This document shows, one piece after another, positions 40,886-51,289 of a stretch of DNA of 64,000 bases. A model generated the notes under the pieces. It was not told the DNA's origin. It saw nothing but the letters and a program-made list of their open reading frames with translations, and ran no database searches. Position numbers and translations under genes: made by a program. Each line of letters opens with the position of its first letter. The first letter of the stretch is position 1. Origin of the DNA: JASLCR01 sp964384345 (GTDB lineage: Bacteria > Patescibacteriota > Saccharimonadia > Saccharimonadales > Saccharimonadaceae); the NCBI GenBank assembly GCA_964384345.1, contig CAYLKD010000001.1, forward strand, positions 160,848-224,847, in the 5' to 3' direction.

Positions 40886-42799
40886 ATGGCAAAGAAAAAG
40901 AAACTCGATGCAGTCGATATTGCTGCCCAGCAACGTGCTCGTGAACAAGCCGAAGTTGAAGAAGCATTCCTTAAAGGCATCACGACATTACGCGATTTGA
41001 TCGCACCAAGTAGTATAGAGATCCATTCAAGCTACTTCCGGCTTGGTACAAAATACGGCCGAACACTCTACGTGTATGGTTACCCTCGGCAAATTTATAC
41101 CGGCTGGTTGAGCTCGATCATCAACATTGATGAAGTGCTCGATATTAGTATGTTTATTTACCCTGTCGATACGACAATTATCATGAAAAATCTCGGCAAA
41201 AAAGTAACCCAACTCCAGGCGAGTATCAATATCAATTCCGAAAAAGGCAAAACTCGTGATCCAGCCATAGAAGCTGCGATCCAAGACGCCGAAGAACTTC
41301 GCGATCAACTACAGATTGGTGCCGAACGATTCTTCCGCTATGGACTCTATATCACACTCTATGGCGATAGCTTGGATGAATTGAGTTTTGTGCAACACAA
41401 GATCGAAACGATATTTGGCCAACAACTGGTATTTAGTAAAGTCGCCTCCAGCCAACAAGAGCAGGGGATGAATAGCACCGTTCCACAGATGACCGATCAG
41501 CTGCAAATCCGACGAAATATGAACACCGGTGCGGTATCGACCAGCTTTCCATTTACGAGCGCCGACCTCACGGACAATACAGGTATTTTGTACGGTATCA
41601 ATATGCACAATAACGGTCTAGTTATCTTTGATAGATGGCGACTCGAAAATGCCAATATGGTCGTTTTTGCGAAGTCGGGAGCCGGTAAGTCGTTCACGGT
41701 CAAACTTGAAGCATTGCGCACCATGATGACGGGTGCCGATATCTTGATCATCGACCCAGAAAACGAGTATCAGAAACTGTCCGATGCCGTTGGTGGAAGC
41801 TATATCCGCCTTAGCCTAAACAGCGACACGCGCATCAATCCATTTGATCTACCGCGCGTCATTGATACCGAAGAAGCCGATGATGCACTCAGGGCCAATC
41901 TTGTGACACTCCACGGCTTACTTCGCCTCATGCTCGGTGGAAGCCAGATGACTGCTGACGGACAACTGATGGCAGGCTTAACACCAGCAGAAGAAGCGGA
42001 TCTCGATCAAAGCCTTATCGATACCTATGCCCGCGCTGGTATCACCTCCGATCCACTCACGCATCACAGTACGCCGCCGACGATATCCGATCTGTACGAC
42101 ACCCTCCTTCACATGGGTGGCACCGGACCTCAGCTAGCACAGCGCCTACGTAAGTATACGAGCGGTACATTCGCCGGAATCTTCAGTCAGCAGAGTAATA
42201 TAGACATCAACAACAACATGGTCGTGTTTAATATTCGTGATCTCGAAGATGAACTCCGACCGGTCGCGATGTACATCGTGTTGTCACACATCTGGAACAT
42301 CACCCGCAGTGAGCAAAAGAAGCGCATGCTGATCGTGGATGAGGCCTGGCAGCTCATGAAATACGATGATTCTGCTAACTTTCTCTTTAGTCTCGCAAAA
42401 CGAGCTCGTAAATATGCATTGGGTCTCACGACTATTACCCAAGATGTGGAAGACTTCATGGGTAGCAAAATGGGACGAGCAATTGTGGCTAACTCTTCAA
42501 TGCAACTCTTGCTCAAACAAAGCTCGAGCGCCGTGGACGTATTGGCTGATGTGTTTAAACTTACCGAAGAAGAGCGTAAACGCCTAGCGAACTTCCCAGT
42601 AGGACAGGGATTGTTCTTTGCAGGTCAAAATCATGTGCATATTCAAATTGTCCCAAGTGAAACCGAAGAGCAGCTCGTCACAACGACACCCCTTATGCAA
42701 CAAAAACAGCAGCCACCCGCACAGCAATTTCCAAGCCAAAACACAGTCAATCAAAATGTCAACAATGGCTATATAAACAGTGGTGGACAAGGCGTATAA
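40886..42799 (+). CDS. VirB4-type T4SS ATPase
   Basis: 637 aa. Cytoplasmic ATPase that energises pilus assembly and transport. After an N-terminal domain, Walker A reads AKSGAGKSFTVK (about residue 261), followed by ADILIIDPENEYQKL and the Walker B region RMLIVDEAWQLMKYDDSANFL (about 480-500), and TTITQDVEDFMGSKMGRAIVANSSMQLLLKQSS. AAGGAGG stands upstream within the end of the previous gene. The C-terminal 35 residues are Gln/Asn-rich. No VirB11 or VirD4 is found in the window. Confidence 0.93.
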   Translation: MAKKKKLDAVDIAAQQRAREQAEVEEAFLKGITTLRDLIAPSSIEIHSSYFRLGTKYGRTLYVYGYPRQIYTGWLSSIINIDEVLDISMFIYPVDTTIIMKNLGKKVTQLQASININSEKGKTRDPAIEAAIQDAEELRDQLQIGAERFFRYGLYITLYGDSLDELSFVQHKIETIFGQQLVFSKVASSQQEQGMNSTVPQMTDQLQIRRNMNTGAVSTSFPFTSADLTDNTGILYGINMHNNGLVIFDRWRLENANMVVFAKSGAGKSFTVKLEALRTMMTGADILIIDPENEYQKLSDAVGGSYIRLSLNSDTRINPFDLPRVIDTEEADDALRANLVTLHGLLRLMLGGSQMTADGQLMAGLTPAEEADLDQSLIDTYARAGITSDPLTHHSTPPTISDLYDTLLHMGGTGPQLAQRLRKYTSGTFAGIFSQQSNIDINNNMVVFNIRDLEDELRPVAMYIVLSHIWNITRSEQKKRMLIVDEAWQLMKYDDSANFLFSLAKRARKYALGLTTITQDVEDFMGSKMGRAIVANSSMQLLLKQSSSAVDVLADVFKLTEEERKRLANFPVGQGLFFAGQNHVHIQIVPSETEEQLVTTTPLMQQKQQPPAQQFPSQNTVNQNVNNGYINSGGQGV

Positions 42800-42812
42800 T
42801 CCTAGGTAGCGT

Positions 42813-45800
42813 ATGGACACAAAAGAAGACCAAGACACAAACTTACGAGGTGATCAAATTGATGCTCATTACAATCGACAGCTCAGCGGTCAAGCCGCTC
42901 TAAAACAACGTGAGCACGAAACGGGTTTATCTGCGAGTGAAGGATCCGCTTTTGCATCGATAGCTAAGAACTACAGTAAAACTGCAGATTCGTCGGCAGA
43001 GGAAGCTAATATCGCGAGGCTTCGACATAATGAAGAAGCAAATCGTTTTGGTTATAATAAAAGCACTAGCGGTAGCCAAAAAGGCACTCGTGCCGCACGC
43101 TTGAAGTCTGGATTAAAAAAATATGGTGCCAGTGGCGGCATAATCGGTGCACTATTTGGCGGATTATTTGGTTTTGGACTGCTTTTTTCACCATCTCTTG
43201 CCATCATCAACCTTAAAGAAGTCCTCACTGGCGACCTCAATGACCAAGCCGGTGCGATGCAGATTCGATCGAATAAAGTGCTCTTTGCGAAACTAAACAA
43301 TATGGGTAAATCATATTCGTCCTGCACACTCGTGAAGTTTCGTTGTGGATTGAAAGGCATGACAGACCGGCAAATCGCAAATTTTGAAAAAGCGGGTATA
43401 AAAGTAAATACTGTCGACGGTGGGACGAAAAATCCGATAACCCGCAAGACAGGAATCAATAGCATCACTGTACCGACCAGTGATGGCCCTAAAGAATTAA
43501 AAAACATTAATGATGTACGTAAGGTTCTTTTTACTGATTCAACGGCAAGGGCTGCAGCTAGACGCGGATATAATCCATTGTTCTATGGCTTGTGGGATAA
43601 AACTGCTGGAAAGGCCTTTCAGAATCTACGATTAACAAAAGCCGACAAGTTAAACGGGACCACGGAAAAAGAACTTGATAAGAGTTTTAATGACTCAACT
43701 GATCAGTCGAAAGCTAATCTAGACGCCGAAAAGCGGCCGGTTGATCCAAATGAAACTGATCAACAAGCACAAGACCGGCAAGCACTGGATGAGAATGCAT
43801 CGAAATTAGCCTCTGGAATAACCGAGAGTAAGGGATTTGGCTCGACATTATCAACAGGATTTAAGGGATTAGGCGCACTTGGATGGGTAGATAATGCTTG
43901 TACTGTATTGAATGCGTCACTTGCAGTTGAATCAGGTGCAAAGGTGATACGTGCGGCGAGGCTCGCATCGTACGCCATGATATTTTTAACAATCGCCGAC
44001 AAGATGAAAGCATCTGGAGCGGGTCTTTCTCCTGAAGAGGTATCGTATGTCGGTACAAAACTCACAGAAACTGACACAAGAAAAACTATTGTAGACGAAA
44101 CCAGTACGGTCAACGGAGATAACGTCACCCAAGTAGCTAATCCTGATTATGGCAAAAATGCCTATGATTCTGCTGGATATCATACTGCTGCATACAATGA
44201 TGCGCCGACATTGAGCGCTCGCTCACAGCAGTTCATGGTGGGTGGTGCAATGGTTGGGACACTTGCTGGTGTGAATAATTTTGTCTTAAAAGCGCTTGCT
44301 GGTCCAAACGGTACTCGCGCTGACGCGAAAGGTAGATGCAAAATTGTACAAAACGGCTTTGTCCGCGGTGCTGGACTTGTTGTTGGCGGGTTTGCAGCAA
44401 TCTTTACTGGTGGTTTATCGGCTGTAGCTGGTGTAGCCGCAAGCGCTGGGTTTGCCTTTGCGCTACCGATATTAGAAGGATACTTGAAAGACATGATTGC
44501 AGGCGATGCCATAAGCGCAGCAACTAGTGGCGTAGATGCAGGTAATGCTATATTCTCAGGAACATCAGTGATTCTTGGAAACACGGCAATGTCACGCGGT
44601 ATGCAACCGGCAACAAAAGATACATTATCTGCTTATCAGGCCGCAATCGCTCCGACGATGAATCAGTACATTGCTGATGAAACAGAAGCTGCAAGAAAAA
44701 CACCTTTTGACGTAGCTAATCAGTACTCGTTTTTGGGTAGTCTCGGCCGAAAATTACTTCCAACTACGATGGCAGTTAGTTCATCGACTGCGTCGCTATC
44801 AACTATTCTTTCGAGCACCGGTTCTCTCGTTACGTCGGCTCTATTTCCAAGTGCCAAGGCCGCGACGAGTTTCAATGCTGATCGCTACAGTAAGTGTAAT
44901 GACGGTGCATACAAAGATATGGGAATAGACGCAGACGTGTTCTGTAATGTTCGTTATGCATTAACGCCAACCGAATTAAGTATGGATACCGACGAAACAT
45001 ATCAATGGATGTATGATAACGGGTATGTAAATGAAGACGGTAACCCAAAGAGTACTGATAATAATTATTCTAAATGGCTGACTGAGTGTACGGAACGACA
45101 ATATGGCTGGGGAGATTCCGCAGAAGAAGACAACGATACTGGTGCTGATTGTATGGATAAAAACGCTGCAACTGGGACATTTACACTGACCGAATTACAA
45201 CATTTTAGAGTGTTCACGTTTGATAGAGGCATCGAGCAAGGTATGGATGATGGCCCCCAAACTGGCGCATCTAGTGCAGCAAGCGCTACGGTTACCCAAA
45301 CAGGTGACGTGGTTTTTCCTACAGATCCTAAGATCTTTTCATCTGACCGGTCGGCATTTTTACAAACACATAATGGTGCTGGTACATTCACTAGTAATGC
45401 GGACCAGGTTGCGCTTGATTTAGCACTGCCAAAGGGAACACAAATTTATGCGATGGTGGGTGGGAAAGTTGTAAAAAAACCACTTGGACGAAGCACGTAC
45501 GTACCATGTTCCGGTAATAGACTACCAAATAATGGCGGATTAATGATTGAATCGCAAATTCAGGGCGGTACACTCGATATCGCATACGCTCACGGTGATA
45601 ACGTAACCGATAAGACCGACGTTAGTGCTGGTGAACCAATCATGTTATTAAGTGATGTTGGTAACGCGTGTGGTGCACACGCTCATATTGATATGGCCTT
45701 CAACGGAAAAGCGATTTGTCCTCAGGATGTAATGGTGGCTATAGGCAATAATACGACGCCTGATTTTGCATCACTTACAGCAAAAGCAAATCCAGGTTGT

Positions 45801-45815
45801 GGTGGCAGGACATAA
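42813..45815 (+). CDS. 1000-aa membrane protein with C-terminal LytM (M23-like) domain
   Basis: Charged N-terminus, a Gly-rich membrane helix at about 105-135 (GGIIGALFGGLFGFGLLFSPSLAII), further hydrophobic stretches near 375 and 520-558, and an M23-type domain from about 830. In the latter, YAHGD and CGAHAHIDMAF (second zinc motif HxH) are conserved, but the first motif HxxxD reads QVALD, so one zinc ligand is missing. Degenerate LytM domains of this type usually bind peptidoglycan or activate amidases. Its place between virB4 and a wall-hydrolase gene, joined by TAATG, suggests it opens or grips the cell wall for the T4SS, a VirB1-like job. Confidence 0.82.
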   Translation: MDTKEDQDTNLRGDQIDAHYNRQLSGQAALKQREHETGLSASEGSAFASIAKNYSKTADSSAEEANIARLRHNEEANRFGYNKSTSGSQKGTRAARLKSGLKKYGASGGIIGALFGGLFGFGLLFSPSLAIINLKEVLTGDLNDQAGAMQIRSNKVLFAKLNNMGKSYSSCTLVKFRCGLKGMTDRQIANFEKAGIKVNTVDGGTKNPITRKTGINSITVPTSDGPKELKNINDVRKVLFTDSTARAAARRGYNPLFYGLWDKTAGKAFQNLRLTKADKLNGTTEKELDKSFNDSTDQSKANLDAEKRPVDPNETDQQAQDRQALDENASKLASGITESKGFGSTLSTGFKGLGALGWVDNACTVLNASLAVESGAKVIRAARLASYAMIFLTIADKMKASGAGLSPEEVSYVGTKLTETDTRKTIVDETSTVNGDNVTQVANPDYGKNAYDSAGYHTAAYNDAPTLSARSQQFMVGGAMVGTLAGVNNFVLKALAGPNGTRADAKGRCKIVQNGFVRGAGLVVGGFAAIFTGGLSAVAGVAASAGFAFALPILEGYLKDMIAGDAISAATSGVDAGNAIFSGTSVILGNTAMSRGMQPATKDTLSAYQAAIAPTMNQYIADETEAARKTPFDVANQYSFLGSLGRKLLPTTMAVSSSTASLSTILSSTGSLVTSALFPSAKAATSFNADRYSKCNDGAYKDMGIDADVFCNVRYALTPTELSMDTDETYQWMYDNGYVNEDGNPKSTDNNYSKWLTECTERQYGWGDSAEEDNDTGADCMDKNAATGTFTLTELQHFRVFTFDRGIEQGMDDGPQTGASSAASATVTQTGDVVFPTDPKIFSSDRSAFLQTHNGAGTFTSNADQVALDLALPKGTQIYAMVGGKVVKKPLGRSTYVPCSGNRLPNNGGLMIESQIQGGTLDIAYAHGDNVTDKTDVSAGEPIMLLSDVGNACGAHAHIDMAFNGKAICPQDVMVAIGNNTTPDFASLTAKANPGCGGRT

Positions 45816-47104
45816 TGAAACTAACTTTAACTCGATCAATCCTGCGATCCGGGATGGCTGTGTTTTTTTGTGCTCTTATTGTTGCTCAGCCAGCTTTAGC
45901 AGATGATTACACATTTTATTCACTCAACGACGTATTATATTACGACAAAGATGCTTCGGTTTGTTCAGGGAATGCGTCAACTCCCGCAAGTTCTGCAGCA
46001 ACGAGCGCAGAAGAAGACGCAAGAGCTAAAACCATCTTGACGTACTTTACTTCAAAGGGTCTCACACTAGCTCAAGCAACTGGTTTTGCTGGTAACATGC
46101 ACGCTGAGTCTACTATAGATCCAACAAGTTACCAGGGCGGAAAAGCCGATAGTAATTACACTATGGTTGACGGTGTAGGATTTGGGCTCGTCCAGTGGAC
46201 CCATACCGGGCGTCAACAACCATTAGCCGACGCCGCAAAAAAAGCAAATCTTCCTGTTATTAATATGGGTGTTCAGTTGGATTACATTTGGACTGAGCTC
46301 AATACGACATATAAGTCTACGCTTCAAGCACTAACGGCCGACGCTTCTATTAGTCCGGTTGATGCCACCATAATTATCCATGGTAAAACAGCATTAACCC
46401 AAAGCGATTCACGTTTTGCTAATGCACCGTCACTTGGATACGAAGCCTCGGGCGACACGGTCAAAATGGTGTTAGATAATCGAGCGAGTAAAGCACAATA
46501 TTATTACGATCTATACAAAGATACAATTAAAGACGGCACAGGCGTACAGGGAGCGGTCAGTACCACTATTGGTGGGACAACCGAGCCTTGCAGTTCAGCG
46601 GCAGTTGCGTCTACTGATTGTAATGTGACGGCACCCGTTTATGGCGCTGGTGGTAACTCGCATCAATTAACTGCAACTGAACTTGCAAGTGTATTTGGTG
46701 GTCCAGATCCCAATGCTATCAAACCAAATCTTGTTATGGTAGATTTTCTTGGTAAACAAGTTCAGGTAAATAAACTTGTCGCTGGCTGCCTTCAAGCAGT
46801 GGCAAATGAAATAAAAGTTAAAAATGTAGATTATACCATCAAGGCTATGGGTGGATATCGATTTGATTCAGACAATGGCTCAAGCAATATTGGTACTAAA
46901 AGTTACCACACGTATGGAGCAGCAGTTGATATAAACCCAGATACAAATGGGTATTATAGTAGCGGAACTGGTCCACATGACATGCCTCAAGCATACATCG
47001 ATGCATTTAATCATCACGGATGGTCATGGGGAGGAAGTTGGATTAGATCAAAAGACTATATGCACTTTGAATTTAACGGTATTGGACCAGGATCGAAACC
47101 ATGA
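45815..47104 (+). CDS. Secreted peptidoglycan hydrolase: lysozyme-like plus M15 peptidase
   Basis: 429 aa from the ATG at 45815. Signal peptide (SGMAVFFCALIVAQPALA). Domain 1 (about 70-195) matches phage-tail lysozyme: ILTYFTSKGLTLAQATGFAGNMHAES with the catalytic Glu, DGVGFGLVQWT. Domain 2 (about 317-429) is an M15C D,D-carboxypeptidase/endopeptidase with SYHTYGAAVDIN (zinc His and Asp) and KDYMHFEF. Together they would cut glycan and peptide bonds, clearing a path through the wall of this cell or of a host. The start overlaps the LytM gene and the end overlaps the next gene by 4 nt. Confidence 0.88.
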   Translation: MKLTLTRSILRSGMAVFFCALIVAQPALADDYTFYSLNDVLYYDKDASVCSGNASTPASSAATSAEEDARAKTILTYFTSKGLTLAQATGFAGNMHAESTIDPTSYQGGKADSNYTMVDGVGFGLVQWTHTGRQQPLADAAKKANLPVINMGVQLDYIWTELNTTYKSTLQALTADASISPVDATIIIHGKTALTQSDSRFANAPSLGYEASGDTVKMVLDNRASKAQYYYDLYKDTIKDGTGVQGAVSTTIGGTTEPCSSAAVASTDCNVTAPVYGAGGNSHQLTATELASVFGGPDPNAIKPNLVMVDFLGKQVQVNKLVAGCLQAVANEIKVKNVDYTIKAMGGYRFDSDNGSSNIGTKSYHTYGAAVDINPDTNGYYSSGTGPHDMPQAYIDAFNHHGWSWGGSWIRSKDYMHFEFNGIGPGSKP

Positions 47105-48504
47105 ACAAACAAAAAATAGTGTTAATCTTACTCGCCGCGATAATCGCAACCTTGAGTGTAAGCTTTATCTGGTACGGATTAACTCATGGAACAATTCTCG
47201 TAAAAAGCTCTATTCCTGGTGCAGAAGTATCTATAAATGATGAATCAAATAATACCGTAGTAGCGTCGACCAGTGCACCACTTAAAAAGATTGTAAAAAC
47301 AGGGAATTATATCGTATCGCTAAAAAAGGGTCTTACATTATCGCAAAAACTAGTGAATGTTCGCTTTTTTCGAACTACAGAAGTTGATTTGGGTCTATCA
47401 ACACTCAAGCAGGCGTATCCTGTAACGAATTATGACACCGGTAGTGTTATTGAAACCGATAAGGATCTTACGTTCGTAAATAATGATGAAAAAGCTTTGA
47501 TGACAATCAATAAACAAAATGACATAAGTTTTATTCGATCAGATCTGTTAGTTCGCGACATTGTAACCGTTTCGGGTAATCAAGCTCTAGTGAAAACCCA
47601 AAACCCCGACTATAGTTACAGTTTATATTCATTAAATCTATCTGATGGCTCAGCATCGATTATCTCATTCCCAAATAACACTACAACTGCTAGCGATGTA
47701 GCTATTACGGAATCAAAGATAGGAACATATTATGTTTCCGTGGGTAGTTCGATATATTCTTATATAAACGGTACATTGGTAAAGTTAATTGATGCACAGC
47801 AATCGCCCAACACTTTAATCGCTACAAATACGACTCTTGTGGCTGCAAAATACAGTGAAGATAGTGTGGATATAGCAACTTATTCATTAAAGGATAAAAA
47901 ATTACTATCTGAAAAAACATTCACAAACACACCAAGTCCACTCTATGTTATTAGCATTACGCCAGTCCCAGATTCTGATAATTTTGTATTGACCGATGCT
48001 GGAAAAGCAACTATTTACAGTTCGAACTTCACCGAAGTAGGAACACTACCGGACAATCAAGTTACCGGCTTAGCTTGGAAGAGTAGTAGTGTGCTGTTTT
48101 ATACCTCAAACAATGTACTGTGGAAATACAACCCAATTGATAAAACAGCATCTTCTGTTGCAGTTCTTCCGAAGTACGTCAGTATCATCGGCGTTAGTTT
48201 GAGCCAAAACGGTAATTCTATCTATCTTAAGACTCAAGCCTCAGGCCTTCCGACGCTCTATGTTGTCTCTTCAGACATTGATCCCGCACAGATAACTTCA
48301 GCGCAAAAAGTCGGAGAATCAAACATGCAAACATTGGGCATCTGCTCTATACATTATGTTAATTACACAAAAGTTGCTTTTAAACTTTCAGCTCCAATTG
48401 GTGAAGAATCACAATGTATAACCACAGTTCAAAATTATTTAAATTCTATTGGTGTAAGTGTATTAACGTCAATTCAGATTCAAATGTCGCAGAACGAGAC
48501 CTAA
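47101..48504 (+). CDS. Membrane-anchored PEGA and beta-propeller-like protein
   Basis: 467 aa. An N-terminal membrane helix (KIVLILLAAIIATLSVSFIWYGL) anchors an exported part. Residues about 30-95 look like a PEGA domain (ILVKSSIPGAEVSINDESNN...KKIVKTGNYIVSLKKG). The rest is made of repeating short beta-strand units such as YSLYSLNLSDGSASIISFPN and VDIATYSLKDKKLLSEK, consistent with a propeller. PEGA proteins often bind the cell wall or surface layers. ATGA overlap with the wall-hydrolase gene places it in the T4SS operon as the last member. Convergent with dnaN, 12 nt apart. Confidence 0.75.
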   Translation: MNKQKIVLILLAAIIATLSVSFIWYGLTHGTILVKSSIPGAEVSINDESNNTVVASTSAPLKKIVKTGNYIVSLKKGLTLSQKLVNVRFFRTTEVDLGLSTLKQAYPVTNYDTGSVIETDKDLTFVNNDEKALMTINKQNDISFIRSDLLVRDIVTVSGNQALVKTQNPDYSYSLYSLNLSDGSASIISFPNNTTTASDVAITESKIGTYYVSVGSSIYSYINGTLVKLIDAQQSPNTLIATNTTLVAAKYSEDSVDIATYSLKDKKLLSEKTFTNTPSPLYVISITPVPDSDNFVLTDAGKATIYSSNFTEVGTLPDNQVTGLAWKSSSVLFYTSNNVLWKYNPIDKTASSVAVLPKYVSIIGVSLSQNGNSIYLKTQASGLPTLYVVSSDIDPAQITSAQKVGESNMQTLGICSIHYVNYTKVAFKLSAPIGEESQCITTVQNYLNSIGVSVLTSIQIQMSQNET

Positions 48505-48516
48505 CGCTCTTCGCTA

Positions 48517-49617
48517 CTAGCTCTTAATCGGCATAATTATATGCATATACTCCGGTTCATCGATATCTGCCGTCATGACACACGGTGAGAGGGTTCCTGA
48601 GAAGCCAAAACGAAATGATGGAGATCCGAGCACTGCGAGGGCGTCGTTGAGGTAGCGTGAGTTTAAATGCACAGCGCCGTCAGTACCACTTGTCTGCACA
48701 TCGAGGTCGCTCGTATTCTCACCATACTCAGATGCAATCGAGCGAATAGTAAGTTGATTGGTTGTCGTATCGACGGACAGCGCAATGCTACCACCAGAAT
48801 CACGAGCAAATAAACTAGCAAGTTTAACTATTTGTTTTACATCATCAGTTTTCGTTGTAAACGAGGTTTCGTTCGAACTTGGTATAAGCTGCCTATAGTC
48901 AGGAAATTTACCATCAATTAAACGGCTGGTTATTTCACCATCAGCTAGTTTAAATATAACCTGCGTATCATCAAACACTATCTGTACCGTGTCATCATTG
49001 TCGTTATGCGTTCGTAACACTTCTTGTAGTGTCGTAGTTGGTATGATAGCTGAAAGCTCGCCTGCGTGCTCTGTGATACGTTTTTGAGATAACCGGTAGC
49101 CATCAGTTGCAGCCGCATAGAGGTAGCCGTCATGTGTGTGCCAATATACACCAGTTAGTACTGGTCGCGTTGCATCGTTACTTGCAGTAAGTATCGTTTG
49201 GTTGATTGTATCTTTAATGAGTTGCAGTGGCAGCTCAATTTCTGATTCAATTTTTTCTATAATTGGAAGTTCTGGAAATTCTTCGTCTGAAACTCCATTA
49301 ATAGTCGCTTTATTTTTACCCGATTTGATAAGAAGAGTCGTATTGGTCACTTTCAGATCAATAGTACCTTTTCCAAGCGTCGCAATTAATTCGGTAATTA
49401 ATTTTGCCGGTACCGTGAACGAACCGGGTTTTATGATCTTTGCACCAACTCGCTGTGTTGACGCAATCTCAAGGTTTGTTGCTGCAACAGTCAGTTGATT
49501 GTTTTCTGTTCTGAGTAAGATATTGTGAAGGATTTCTAGATTTGCCCGTGCTCCTGCTACTCGACCAACATTACCGAGCGCTCGTGATAGATTTTCCTGA
49601 GTTACTTGTACTTCCAT
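48517..49617 (-). CDS. dnaN: DNA polymerase III beta clamp
   Basis: 366 aa from the ATG at 49617, which has AAAGGA upstream; the frame extends to 49794 but through DnaA-box-like DNA. Three repeated clamp domains: MEVQVTQENLSRALGNVGRVAG..., ELPLQLIKDTINQTILTASNDATRPVLTGVYW, and the C-terminal PCVMTADIDEPEYMHIIMPIKS. Sliding clamp that tethers the replicase. It follows dnaA by 257 nt. recF, usually next, is absent; the T4SS locus comes instead. Confidence 0.96.
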   Translation of the reverse strand: MEVQVTQENLSRALGNVGRVAGARANLEILHNILLRTENNQLTVAATNLEIASTQRVGAKIIKPGSFTVPAKLITELIATLGKGTIDLKVTNTTLLIKSGKNKATINGVSDEEFPELPIIEKIESEIELPLQLIKDTINQTILTASNDATRPVLTGVYWHTHDGYLYAAATDGYRLSQKRITEHAGELSAIIPTTTLQEVLRTHNDNDDTVQIVFDDTQVIFKLADGEITSRLIDGKFPDYRQLIPSSNETSFTTKTDDVKQIVKLASLFARDSGGSIALSVDTTTNQLTIRSIASEYGENTSDLDVQTSGTDGAVHLNSRYLNDALAVLGSPSFRFGFSGTLSPCVMTADIDEPEYMHIIMPIKS

Positions 49618-49874
49618 TATTATAATTCCTTTAGACTTTTGTCGTGTTAATAGTAGGCGCTGTGGAAACTGGGTATAACGTCGTGACGTATCTGATAAAC
49701 GAAGTAGAATACTGTGGAGAACCATAGTGGATAACAAATGGTAACGGTGAGTACAACCTAGAGTTATACCACGTGGTAGCACGATAGGTGGCACGCCTAC
49801 AAAGTTGTACTAGTACCTGAACACATCTTGTACTCATACTTATGAACCAGTTATACACGGAGTTTACACAGGCA
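49618..49874. other. dnaA-dnaN intergenic region with DnaA-box-like sites
   Basis: Holds TGTGGAAAC (49661), TGTGGAGAA (49713), AGTGGATAA (49726), TTATACACG (49851) and TTTACACAG nearby, each one to three changes from the DnaA box TTATCCACA or its complement. It may be part of oriC or only the dnaN control region. Confidence 0.55.
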
Positions 49875-51221
49875 TTACGCATACAGCTGCTCCCGTATTT
49901 CCGCGACATGTTCACGCGTCGAAAAGTCTAACTTTACGGCTTTTTCAATCTTTTCTACGGAGTGAATGGCTGTTGTGTGGTCTTTGCGCCCAAGCTCCAT
50001 GGCAATTTTCGGAAAACTCATATGTAGCTCACTTCGCAGTAGGTACATTGCAATTTGCCGCGGGGTGACGATATGTTTATCACGTTTTGCACTACATATT
50101 TCTTCACTCGAAAGTTGAAAATACTTTGCAGTTCGATCGATAACTTGCTTACTTGTGAGGTAATGAGGACGACTTCGCCGTACATTGCCAACGAATCCCT
50201 CTGCAGTCGATATGTCTGGGGTTATGCCTCGCATTTCTGAGTAGGCGAGCATTTGATTGAGTACCCCTTCAAGTTCACGTATGTTCGTTTTGACGTTATT
50301 CGCAAGATATTCAACCGTCTGGCTGTCCAGTTCAATACCAGCTAATGCCGACTTCGACTCTAGAATGGCACAGCGAGTTTCAAAGTCAGGCATCTGAATG
50401 TCGATAGCCATACCCCACTCAAAACGACTCCGCAGACGCTCAGTGAGTGTCGGGATACTTCGAGGTGGCTTATCGCTACTGATGATGATTTGCTTATTTG
50501 CCTGGTGGAGGGCATTAAACGTGTGAAAAAATTCTTCCTGAGTTTTTTCCTTGCCAGCAATAAACTGCATATCATCAACGATCAGTACGTCAACATTGCG
50601 ATATTTGTCCGAAAAGCCTTTTTTCTTAAAACGAATACTTTCAAGAAACTCTTTGACGAACGTCTCTGAGCTTATATACAAGACATTCGTTGACGGATCT
50701 TTCGCTTTAATTGCATTGCCGACTGCCTGAATAAGATGAGTTTTACCGAGTCCAACACCGCCATAGAGAAACAGGGGATTATACTTCGTACCCATTTGGG
50801 AAACCACTGCCTGACAAGCCGAGTAAGCGAGATCGTTGCTAGAGCCTACAATAAACGATTCAAAGTTATAGCGTGGGTTAAGTGTGTTTGCAGGAGTAAT
50901 AGAGGTGTTTTGAATACGTTGTACTGGTTTTTTAGCGAGTAGGGGCTCGTCATCGCGATCACGAGAGATAGGGCCGCGCTTGGAAGATTTGACAACATAC
51001 GCAATCGTTTGAGGCGTGAGACCATTATTTTTAAGAACTGAACGAACTTGCTTATCAAATTTAACTTCAAACTGACGTTTAGCAAATATGTTTGGCACCG
51101 AAATAACAACCGGCTCACCAGCTTCAATCAATTCAGTATTTTTGAACCATGTCATGAAAGTAGCGTGGGGAACAGAGACCTCTATTTCTCCAAGCACACT
51201 CTTCCAGACTGATTGGTTCAC
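49875..51221 (-). CDS. dnaA: Replication initiator DnaA
   Basis: 448 aa from a GTG at 51221, chosen because AGGAGGGG stands 8 nt upstream; the frame runs on to 51299. Domain I (NQSVWKSVLGEIEVSVPHATFMTWF), a short linker, AAA+ domain with Walker A GGVGLGKTHLIQA, Walker B VLIVDDMQFIAGK, sensor LTERLRSRFEWGMAIDIQMPD, and domain IV with the DNA-binding DHTTAIHSVEKIEK. Opens the origin. Divergent from rpmH with DnaA boxes between. Confidence 0.97.
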   Translation of the reverse strand: MNQSVWKSVLGEIEVSVPHATFMTWFKNTELIEAGEPVVISVPNIFAKRQFEVKFDKQVRSVLKNNGLTPQTIAYVVKSSKRGPISRDRDDEPLLAKKPVQRIQNTSITPANTLNPRYNFESFIVGSSNDLAYSACQAVVSQMGTKYNPLFLYGGVGLGKTHLIQAVGNAIKAKDPSTNVLYISSETFVKEFLESIRFKKKGFSDKYRNVDVLIVDDMQFIAGKEKTQEEFFHTFNALHQANKQIIISSDKPPRSIPTLTERLRSRFEWGMAIDIQMPDFETRCAILESKSALAGIELDSQTVEYLANNVKTNIRELEGVLNQMLAYSEMRGITPDISTAEGFVGNVRRSRPHYLTSKQVIDRTAKYFQLSSEEICSAKRDKHIVTPRQIAMYLLRSELHMSFPKIAMELGRKDHTTAIHSVEKIEKAVKLDFSTREHVAEIREQLYA

Positions 51222-51289
51222 GTTGTATACCCCTCCTTGATGCGGCAATTTCGATGTTCGATTATCTATAATTGTATCCAAGCAACAAG

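Noticed and set aside
40044..42799. Frameshifted single virB4
   Set aside because: The two genes are in different frames, but the second has its own AAGGAGG and ATG 2 nt after the first stop, and the first lacks any hint of lost sequence. A natural split is more likely.
49618..49794. N-terminal extension of DnaN up to 49794
   Set aside because: The added 59 residues are Arg/Leu/His-rich without family similarity, run over DnaA-box-like DNA, and AAAGGA marks the ATG at 49617.
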